64,000 nt of DNA from Owenia fusiformis (taxonomy: Eukaryota > Annelida > Polychaeta > Sabellida > Oweniidae). The notes below the pieces were generated by a model. The model worked only from the letters and a program-made list of their open reading frames with translations, was not told the DNA's origin and did not search any database. Position numbers and translations under genes: made by a program. The stretch covers positions 8,702,432 to 8,766,431 of the forward strand of contig CAIIXF020000012.1 in the NCBI GenBank assembly GCA_903813345.2, read 5' to 3'. Position 1 is the stretch's first letter; each line of letters opens with the position of its first letter. Positions 17,600 through 27,552 of this stretch are shown piece after piece.

Positions 17600-20500
17600 T
17601 AGGAATATGAACGAGACAAAAACGATATCTGCATCTCCCCTGGTCCGTTTTGCACCGGGTACCATCAAACATATTGTATTTTATATATTTTACATAACGT
17701 GTGATAGACACGAGTAACAATACTATTTCATGTTGTTAATTGTAATAGTATGATGTATGACGTGATAGTATAGATTTACTGAAACTTAGTATGGTTCAAA
17801 TTTATATTTCACAATAAGTAATAGTTTTAAAATTTGTGACTATGTAAACTTAGTAAGTTGTATCGTTGAAAATAAATAAATAAGTAACGTTTTCTAATAC
17901 CATATTCTTAATGCTTTTTATATGATTGGAGATGTGAGAAGAGATTCCCATAGGCGACCATTTTAACGTTTTACCCTATATCTAATTAACGGGAAGTATT
18001 CACGAGTGCAACATACCACAGTGATTGGGAGAGACTTATCTGTCTTGCTGTTCCAATATAACCATGGGTTGTCCACCGAAATTTTGAGATAACTAAACTT
18101 GAAGAGAGGACAACTACTTTCAATCTGCCTAATATGAAAAGCAAAAGTAACATAGTCTGCTAAAATTAGTCTCCTCAAATCACTCCACGTTCATTAGAAA
18201 ATGCATGGATGTTGACCAGATCGTTTTGTAGTAGGATCTCATAGGCTTAAAAATAATTCACGAATATTTATTGAGCTACTGATCCTACTAGGCCTACAAA
18301 AGAATCTGGCCGGGATCTATAAGAAAATATATCATTCACTCAACTTGGAAATGTATCCCCATTTCATCAAACAAACGCAAAATGGCCTTTTGCAACCCAA
18401 TTCCAGCGGGCAACATATTGAAATACTGGACCTAGCTTGGTCCAATATTTCACTATATTGCCCTTTAAAATGAGGTTATTAGTATAATTATGGGCTTCTA
18501 TTGAAAGCCCATGGTATAATATCTCTTAAATTCAATAAAAACTTTTTCCTTGAAACTTTGCTGGTTCATTCTTTAACTCTGTCATCGATTGCTACGTTCT
18601 TACAGTACACAAGAACGTCTTTGTAGTACATAAGTAGTACAGGAAATAGACCTTTTCTCTCTTGCACATATATTTCGTATGTTTAAAGTAATGCAGCCCT
18701 CTAAGTCTAATTGGAAATAACTTCATCGGTAATCAAAGAATGTTACCCTTGTCCAGATAACGTATTCAATGTAGAAAACAGTGCCTGGATACTAGTAATG
18801 GATAACAACTATAATATCTAAAGCATGATTGATGGGATCTCCTGTGTAATTTGAATGGAGTGCAATTTTATCATGATAGATTTCACAGACCCTGGCTTAT
18901 ATACGAAATGTGCTTCTGGTGTGATAAATAGAAATAGAATTATGGACTCATCATCTTGGTCACCATATGCGCAAATATCGATTTTACTTTATGCGTTATT
19001 GGACAATGGTTCGAAATGTTTAAGCTAGATCAACTTAATTATGTTACACTGTTCCACAACTAGTTACTTTGATGGAACGTCAATGTGACAAAATGGATGA
19101 ACTTCCTGGTTACGAGTTATTTTTGTTTTCTCGATTTAAACCTACTCATAAGTCAAGTTGCAGATTATAATTTGGCACAAAGCTAGAAAATATTCTTCGA
19201 TTTGGAATTTGTTTTGTAAATGAAGTTGCAATTCATATATTTAGCCCCTCGCTTTTGTTACATTGACGAAAGTCCGTTATGTTACGTACCATTGTATGTT
19301 ACTTTGACAACTTACAAATTCCTAACTTGTACATGAGTTTCAAAAGTTGATGTATTATATTTCATTTGAACTTGGCAAAATCTTGAAACGATGAATGGTT
19401 AAAACTGGCGATGGGCTTTCCAAAAATATCAAACGAATAATTGGAACAATAAGTGTCAGGCTTATAACATAGATACTTCAATTGTTTATTTTCCCTAATA
19501 GAAAGTAAGCTACTTCTTTCGCCGAGTCCATTGTCAGGTGGAACAACATGTATTTGGTTGAGAAATCTTGTTCATTAACCCATCCTCAGTGATTTTCGTT
19601 CAGTGTAATTAAGATGGCGCACAAGTCCAAATCCAATATGACAGCCGGCCGCTTTGCAAATTCAAATGAACATTGAGACCTAGTTAGATTATAAAAACTA
19701 TTATATCTTCTGTACCAATTAATAAAGTTAAAATTTAGATTAGTTTAGATACTGTCAGGCGGGCTGTCAGGGCAGATGGGTAGACAGAAGGATTGTTTCA
19801 CATATCACATCTGATCTCAAATCAACAGTTAACCAGCACCATACCTTTCAACGCTATTGTAAGACTGCAATATAAAGTATAGCTGTCTGGCAATTTAGAA
19901 AGGCCCGTATCGATTATTCTTACAATAATATTCCCCGATCGCCTGTAATTCAATTCACTGCTGACTCAACGTTTGCAATACCAATGCAATATCATGATCA
20001 CGTGACATAATCGATATTTCCGATTGGACAACGTCTAGTCACATGACCATGGAATTTTCAGTAATAGTTTAGTGAGGAGCTCGCTATTAACTACTGATGG
20101 AATACTTACTCAATGACGATGGGTCGCATTCAACTTCAAACAAATGCAGATCATCGTGGAGGATGTTGAGCAAAGAATGGCCGCTTTGTGATAACCACTT
20201 GCCAACAGCCACGGAGATATCTACATATAGACTCTAAGACTTTATACATGGGAATATACAGACAATAATATAGGAGAACGTCATGACCCTATAAATTCTA
20301 GCAAGTTAATGAACATATGTGCAACAGTCTCGATACGCTGATAACTGACTTGAAAATAAGGATTAAACATAAAATTATATAGGAGCAGGTAATTTGAGAC
20401 ATTTTATGCAATGCTACTTACAATTGTGCAACAAATGTCACTCTTAAAAATTATTTTACAGATTTTTTATTTCATTATTTTGTTTGTCATGATTAATAAT

Positions 20501-23500
20501 AATTTTACACACATTTTATTTCATTATTTAATTTTGATGTTTTAATCATTCTAAAGGAGCAACAACAAGAATGCTCATCAACAAGAACGTAATGGTTGCA
20601 GCATATCTTACGCATAGAAAAATAGTATTAATGCAAATTCGGATAGCATATAGTGTACAGTACGCTTCATACATTCTTATTGATTTTTCCCGTCTCCCCT
20701 TTGCCTTAGTCATTCCATTAGGACTTTTTATCATGCAACATTGAACAATAAAACTTGTACATAATACATGAGCTCAACAACGTTTTGTTTCATGCGTTTT
20801 GGTGATGACATGCTATAAAGTGCATGCAAATATCGGAATGTATTATAAACAGACAAGTCTGAATGACATAATAGTACAGAGCAAGGTTAGGTCACGAATA
20901 GCTACCAATTTCGTTATCGAATCTTCGCTGTTCTAATGAGAGTCCATCGATTTCGACTTCCAATTTTGGAACAAATGTCACATAAACACTTACAGTATGC
21001 ACATAAGCTTGTAGATAAAAATTAAAAATGAGGAAGAGAGGCTGGTGCAAGACGTAGCACCGTACATAATGCGTACAAGATGATCCCATGCGATTATTTT
21101 TCATATACCCATTGTTTTTTATAATCAATAATGCTCTGAAACAGGACATCTGATATATTAAAATAATCCTCAAAGGTGAGCTAATAAGCATAGAAAATAT
21201 TACGTTTCTATCGTTTATTAATGCTTTGGCGTACTTATATTGTGCATATTGCTTTATTCCAAATTGATTCTGAGTCAGACATAAAAATACAAGCTGGAAC
21301 ATAAATAATTTACTCATTCCGTCATCATATTGAAACGATGTTTTCCCGGTTTATTATAGAGTTTAAGCTAGCGATATTTTCACAACGAAGCAGCAATGCC
21401 GTATACAGCGCGCATCCAAAACAAGCGCTACTTGGTCTACTTCAAATACCCGATCAGCTTCAGAGCTGTGGTTTAGAACGGGAGATTTTCAATTTCGCGT
21501 TTGTGTCAACGGGAATCATGATACTCATGTTTATTTAATACTATGCTTGCAATTTTGATTTCGATCCACACTATAATGCTTTCTGAAGAAAATGATGTGT
21601 GACATACATGTTTTAGCTCCAAATATCTCTTGGATAGATATGTCGTATATTTCTTAGTTGTTCAAAGGAATCTACAAATATTTCATTACGGTTTTATCTT
21701 TACATCGTAATTTCGATCACCGCCATCACTTTTCGAAGGAGTTACCTTGAAATATCAAGACTGTATGCTATTCTCATACTTATAGAACTCAATGTAACTG
21801 TCCTTGACCATTTATTAAGGACTAAAAAGTTAATTTGCTTCATGGGTGACAAAATGTTTTTACTTTCCTGGTGAATGTCAAGTCTCGCACCATACGAATG
21901 TAATCTTATGCGATCTGTCCAAGGGAAAAATCAATACCCGGTGATTTCAGCGGGAAGTGGCGTTTCGTTCAGTGGATGAGCTGCGCGCGCATGCATAAAT
22001 GTGATTATCCAATATTATGAGGGGAGGGTTATTTGAAATAGTTTTTGGTCTCAGGGGGGGTAGGTACGAAAAATTTCGAACGGAATGCGTGACATATACG
22101 TAATTCGCGTGAAAAGTCCGAACGGAATGCGTACGTTTTTTTCCGGCGTTCGTATTTTTGCTGTGTAGACGATCTTTTTTAGAAAATTTTCTACAGAAAT
22201 ACTTTTGCTTAACAATTACCAGGTAAAATGCGTATTTGCGTGACATTTTTTGTCACGCACAAATAACTGGCGTGACTTCAAATTCTTCAGCAAATGCGTG
22301 ACAAATACGCAAATTGCGGGACAGTTGACAGGCCTGCGATTCTGTTGGAAATAAGCTTTGAACCGAGAGATATTCACGATTGATATGCACATTTTTGATT
22401 GTGCCATTGCTTTTCCATTGCACAATCCATGTATTGATAGAAGTAACATTAATAATGCAGATTATTTTACCTTCAATACAAGGCAGACACTACATATCGG
22501 TCTATTAAATACCAGTTTGAACCTTGAATAGTTTTATATTTCCATCCACGGCCTGGAGAGCCTGGGTGTGTTTGTCTCTTATGTGTATGCTTGTGAATTG
22601 GTGGGGCTGGTAGGGCACCAATCGCCTGGCCCCGTCCATTCTTTATTCTTCTTCCCACTTACTCGAGTCTCTATAGCCAATTACCGGAATTTCCAGAGGG
22701 CTTGGAAGAAGATCCTGTCCCACCAGGTACCTCTGGGGGTCAAGATTGGATTAGACATTTGAAGTAAGACGGGTCTATGACTGTGGCACGAGCCCCCAAC
22801 CCCCGGGCCCCAACCTAGCATACCTCCGGGCATACCTCACTTACGAATCAGCACGAAGGGGGTAAAGGCGGGGGTAAAGGTCGGGGGTAAAGTAAGTATC
22901 CGATGAGGGGGGGTGTTGTAGAATTTAACATGAGGCTCGACATTATAACTCATGCTGTAACATTTTGACTTCGCTGGAAAACAATAGGAATTATTTTTCT
23001 TGCCAATCAATCATGAATCACAATCAAAATTTCAGAATGATCAATCAGGCAATGGTCTGATGGTCCAAATCAAGTTATAACATTTTATGATATTATTCAG
23101 CAAGAAGTCCGGTAAAAATATAGAATATTTAAACATCAAAGCTGAAAGTTAAAAGCTAATCTGTCAATTTTCTGTCTGCAAAAGAGCGTTTACATTTGAC
23201 ACAATAACAGACTGGGAGGCTTTGAAATCTAGGATTCCCCAGGAAAATATGACGTCATACTAATTAGCATAAGGATTTCCCTATTGGTCTGGGTCGAGCC
23301 TTTCTCGAAAACACAATCCATAAATACATGCTAATTTCTAAGGAGATGGGAAGTGTATAACGTGTTTATCGATTTTGTTTAAAGATTTGATCAATTATCA
23401 AATTGTTTAAGTGGATAAAGTGGTCACACTTGCTTCAATTCATAGCGTAATCGACGGATAGAAACTGACCGAATTCCCGATATCCTACCCCGTATTTCTG

Positions 23501-24127
23501 TAGGCTATTAAGCACAGTGACCTACAGAGGGCGCTATCACAAACAAGTACTGCACGAACCGATAAATTCCCAGGTATTGTAACGCCCTTGATCTGTCTGC
23601 ATGGGTTGAATTAACCATGTCCATTTCATCGCAAGGTGGCTGCGATAATTTTTTTCAAAACATTATCTTTTGGAATATCGACTGAAAGGCTTCAAAACGT
23701 AACTAATTTCAGTATTTTAATGATCGACCCTTCGCATGCATGAATGAATATTAACCAAACTGACTACTCATCTTGAATACATGAAAATATATCATTTTTC
23801 ATAATGCTCATTTTTTCAAAAAATGAACTGAAAGTAGAAAATAGAAAATACTGATTGTTCACTACAAGTTCCATACTCCAGATGGTGACATGTAATGTAT
23901 GTGACAAAGAGATAATGAGATGGAAAATGGTCATGTTTTCAAGTTATTTTTTAAGTTTTACATTCGCCTTTCTACTGACTTATTCAAATCTTTGAACGAA
24001 CGGTGTCATTCTTGTGATACTCATTTGGTAAACTGTTTAATTTTACTTAATATCAGAAATTGATATACAGTTCATTGAGCAAAAAACGAAAGAAAGCTAG
24101 ACATATAGAGAGAGCAAGAGTTGTATA

Positions 24128-25813
24128 ATGTATCGTCTGTTATTCTTTATTCCAGTCACTATTTACGTACTAAAGATGGCGGCGGCAATTCTCCACACGT
24201 ATGGTATGGGTCAGTTGAAACAAGACCAACCTAGTATCCTTGCAAACCTTAAGGAACAATCAACTACAATCATGCGCGATGATGACGCTCTACATATAGA
24301 AGCAATGGAAATGACGCCAATCCCAAAGAGGTCACCGCGACACAAGCCAACTAAACCTCGTGCCAAGCCCAAACCTAAGACCAAAGCAAAAGATACGTTG
24401 AGCGTGAAGGCAGCGAAACTACGAGAGACTTGTGATATGTTAGCGCTCAAATTCTCAATTCTCGGGACACTTATAGTTGGAGCTGTTGATATAATTACAG
24501 ACTGGGTTAATTGCGCTGAGATACTGAAACATCCGATAGAGCATGAGAGTATGGGTGGGAACGCTGGTAAAAGGACACTGCATGCGATTCTAGCTTTCTG
24601 CTGCGTTGCCGCACTTTTGAATTTTCTTCAACTTCATTACGTCAAATATGTATTCTCTGGAAAGCGTGGACCGTTCATAACACTTTTCCGAAAAAGTTAT
24701 GAATTTTGTGATATGAACATAAGCCTTCTGTTACTCATTTTAGAAGATTTGCCAATAGGAATGGTGATGTTGGTGGTGTCTATGTCAGATTTGTGTGTTC
24801 TTAAGGCGCATATCCCAACCCTTTTGAATAGAATATCATGTGTAGCGAGTCTTGTAAGCGTCTTATGGAAAACCGGACAGGCGTTGTATTATATTTGCAT
24901 CGTTAGTGGTCGACGAAAATGTCTACAATACGAATGCGATTTGAGGCAAAGGTATGGATGTGGATTTACTGTACTCATCTTAATTCTAGCAACGTTTTCG
25001 GTGACGTCTTATAATGCATACGAGGCTTTTAGAGATCACCCGGAACTGGATCAAGTTCTCGTGAACACAAATCATCGATCCGTGTATAGATGGCAATCTC
25101 ATGACAGCGAGGGAAATATCACGGAAAGTTCATATCATATCGATAAAATAAATCCACTTTTGACAGTTCAGAATATTTTCGACCCGGAACGAGGCTCCAT
25201 AAACAGATTCAAGGTTCCATGCGCAGACGTTACGCATGATCCACGGTATCTAATTGAAAACCAGGACGAGTTTGACCCTACTAGAAATGACACTTGTTTT
25301 TTCATGATACGGTTCTTTTATAACCAGGACAACGGTACCGTTAATTATAACTTTGGATACGGAACGGGAAAAGACATTAATGGTGCAAATATCAGTTGCA
25401 AAAACCCTCGTAAAAGCCATATTCCATTGAATTGGACCGATGAAGCATACAAAGGACTACTTGAGCAGAACTGTAGCATCAACCCTCTGCAGATCAAACT
25501 ATTGGAGGAACAGACTAGAGAAGAACATCGCAAAGGAATGCTTTTTCTTCAGTTCTTGAACCGCCAAAAAGATGACGCGCATGAACTTTCAAAACCAAAA
25601 TGTAAAGCCTCGTTCTCGGCGAACGTAACGGAGCAGAACAATTACCTGCTTCCTATAAATGTGACATTTAATCAGCAAGTTTGTAGATTAAACGTTAAAC
25701 ATAATGCAACATTTAGCTTGTGTAACAGTGACGCCGATATTATCGGCAAAAATATTATTCTGCTGACGTGCTGCGTTACACTCACCTGGCTTCTGCGAGC
25801 GTTTTGGTTGTAA
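24128..25813 (+). CDS. Single-exon multi-pass membrane glycoprotein, unknown family
   Basis: A 561-codon uninterrupted frame. Translation may start at 24,128 or at the ATG of MAAAILHTYG (24,176), which has a stronger context (AAGATGG). After a Lys/Pro-rich cytoplasmic-type segment (KPRAKPKPKTKAK, about residues 76-90) come five hydrophobic segments near residues 104-127, 150-168, 196-222, 232-258 and 276-297. A loop of about 230 residues then carries at least eight N-x-S/T sites and several Cys, and the protein ends in a final span (NIILLTCCVTLTWLL). The glycosylation sites place the loop outside the cell. The LEDLP motif in span 3 recalls XK-related scramblases, but I would not assign that family. 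Long and intronless, it may be a retrogene. A polyadenylation-type AATAAA lies near 26,443. Confidence 0.7.
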   Translation: MYRLLFFIPVTIYVLKMAAAILHTYGMGQLKQDQPSILANLKEQSTTIMRDDDALHIEAMEMTPIPKRSPRHKPTKPRAKPKPKTKAKDTLSVKAAKLRETCDMLALKFSILGTLIVGAVDIITDWVNCAEILKHPIEHESMGGNAGKRTLHAILAFCCVAALLNFLQLHYVKYVFSGKRGPFITLFRKSYEFCDMNISLLLLILEDLPIGMVMLVVSMSDLCVLKAHIPTLLNRISCVASLVSVLWKTGQALYYICIVSGRRKCLQYECDLRQRYGCGFTVLILILATFSVTSYNAYEAFRDHPELDQVLVNTNHRSVYRWQSHDSEGNITESSYHIDKINPLLTVQNIFDPERGSINRFKVPCADVTHDPRYLIENQDEFDPTRNDTCFFMIRFFYNQDNGTVNYNFGYGTGKDINGANISCKNPRKSHIPLNWTDEAYKGLLEQNCSINPLQIKLLEEQTREEHRKGMLFLQFLNRQKDDAHELSKPKCKASFSANVTEQNNYLLPINVTFNQQVCRLNVKHNATFSLCNSDADIIGKNIILLTCCVTLTWLLRAFWL

Positions 25814-26893
25814 TCACATGGATAGAGTCCCTTTCAGATGGATAGATTTTACAGTTTTGATTTTAGTGAGATCTAGACGACAATGTCCCACAAAAGTGAT
25901 TTTGGTCTGTGACTTTTTTTAAGACTTTTTTTAACTTAAGATGTGAACTCATTATCAATCATTGTATAGATCAGGGAACTATTTCTCGTTAAAGGATTGG
26001 TAACAAAATCAAACTTAGTCAAATGTATGTAGCATTACTGCCTGCACCCTCCTTGGTGTACAGTATACAATGATTAATCAGAACAAGTTCCCTAATGAAT
26101 TTCTTTATTCTCAAATCGCAAATTGGGGCTCCATATAATATGGTGAGCGATGGGGAACAAACCGAACAATATTGTGGACCAAGAACTTCACTTTCAGATA
26201 AATTTAGTCCTATTACATAGAGCAATTGCGATGAGGGACCATGTAAATTGGAATTTACTTCTTAATGTGATATAATAGATGTAACTTTTGTTTTACTTAT
26301 ATTTTCTCGTTTAATTATGCAGTATCATAGTCAAACTCATGAATGGGATGTTACTTACATATGTGGTGGGAGGTCGCAATGATGATTAAACGATTCGCCC
26401 CTTTCGTTGTTAGCACCACATATTTCATAAGGTTCCTTTCGAAATAAAGCCTCACCGATTCAAGCTGATATCCGATGTGATTGACGGATATTATTGTTGA
26501 TACAGATTGGATGATCTTGAAAAAGCTTTCAGTGAGAGATTATAAGTTTAAACCCTACCATATGACAAATGGGACACTATTTGAGCAGAAAACACATTTC
26601 ACAGTTTCATTGACCATTTTGAAGCTGTTTTAACCATCCAATATGAGAGCAAAGTGTTGTTCGAGGACGAACGTTTAGTAGTTGGAACAAAGTAATCTCT
26701 TGAGTAGTCCTAGCCATACTGACTTTCAGGAACAAAATTGTTAGAAAGAAACAATAGAGTGTTAACATTTACAGGCTATCCAATGAAAACTTCCGTTCGC
26801 CAAACTCATTGAGGGAGTGTACCATACCACCAGTGTTGTGCGTTGCTTTCCAAAATGTTGTTCTTAGTCCTACTGAATGCGTAAAAGGTATAT
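25814..26893. other. Intergenic, no gene seen
   Basis: AT-rich DNA between two convergent genes. I see only an AATAAA near 26,443 and short chance frames. Confidence 0.5.
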
Positions 26894-27552
26894 TTATCCA
26901 GGCCGAATTTTGAGCTTTACTTCTTTAAAAGAATAAAAGCCATTGCTTGTAACTCCAGAGAGTTTGTCAGGCCAATGTGTCCAACTTATACATCCATATG
27001 CAAATGTACATTTGGGACCTGGTGCATGTTTACCGAATAGAGAAGCACGTGCATTACAACTACATCCGTACCAAAAAGGTCCATAACTCGCAGCACATCT
27101 AGAACCGGTTCGGTCATGAGAATCTTTCGTGATGAATTGCTTTTGACTTGGAGTATGCATTGAATCACCAGCTGTGCCACTATAGCCATCAATATCTAAC
27201 CTGTAATTGCTTTTCTCATCATTTAGATCGAAGTCCTTGTATTCGGCGTATTTTGTCTCATTTTCCCATGACGTGAGCTCAAACCTCGCCTTGTATCTCT
27301 TTTGTTGCAACACAGACACAATATTCTCCATCCCTAGAAAGTGTTCTCCAAAGATATTGCCAAAGCCATGTTTGTAAGAGCCCCAATCGAGATTGAAGTC
27401 TACACTTCCGTTAAATCTGTATACAATGATGAGCCAACCAGCTTCGCATCTTGCACGAAATCGTGTGCCAGTCCTGGTCGTTATGTTATGAACACCATCA
27501 GAGTAGTGAGTCCAATCTTCCGAACCAGGAAGAGGATCGTCCATAATTGGAT
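26894..27552 (-). CDS. FReD gene exon 4: fibrinogen-related domain
   Basis: Acceptor TTCTTCCAG, phase 1, ending at TAA. Diagnostic FReD motifs are CEAGWLIIVYRFNGSVDF, the W..Y..GFG segment (DWGSYKHGFGNIFGEHFLG), the W-E-N-E-T-K-Y-A-E-Y segment, YRLDIDGYSGTAGDS, FITKDSHD in the calcium-site region, and KEVKLKIRP at the end. Oddities: the usual N-terminal subdomain with its D-C start is missing or replaced by DPIMDDPLPGSEDWTHYSDG, and there are extra cysteines around YGCSCNARAS and KCTFAYGCISW. Confidence 0.85.

Larger units (their letters stand above)
16600..24127. other. Intergenic stretch without a recognisable gene
   Basis: Apart from the small duplication at 16,724 and a LINE-like tail at about 17.2-17.6 kb, I see no supported gene. 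There is a hairpin of GGGCTT/AAGCCC at 18,489-18,513, a hairpin of TGCGTGACA/TGTCACGCA at 22,238-22,260 within CGTGAC-rich DNA (21.95-22.32 kb), and a GC-rich patch at 22.54-22.92 kb. A 141-codon minus-strand frame at 20,892-21,317 has no recognisable features and is compatible with chance. Confidence 0.5.

Noticed and set aside
20892-21317. 141-codon minus-strand open frame with a hydrophobic start
   Set aside because: No recognisable domain, no splice or promoter context. A frame of this length is expected by chance about once in a window this size.
24128-25813. Assignment as an XK-related scramblase
   Set aside because: Only a short LEDLP resemblance in one span. The big glycosylated loop and Lys/Pro-rich N-terminus do not fit the family.
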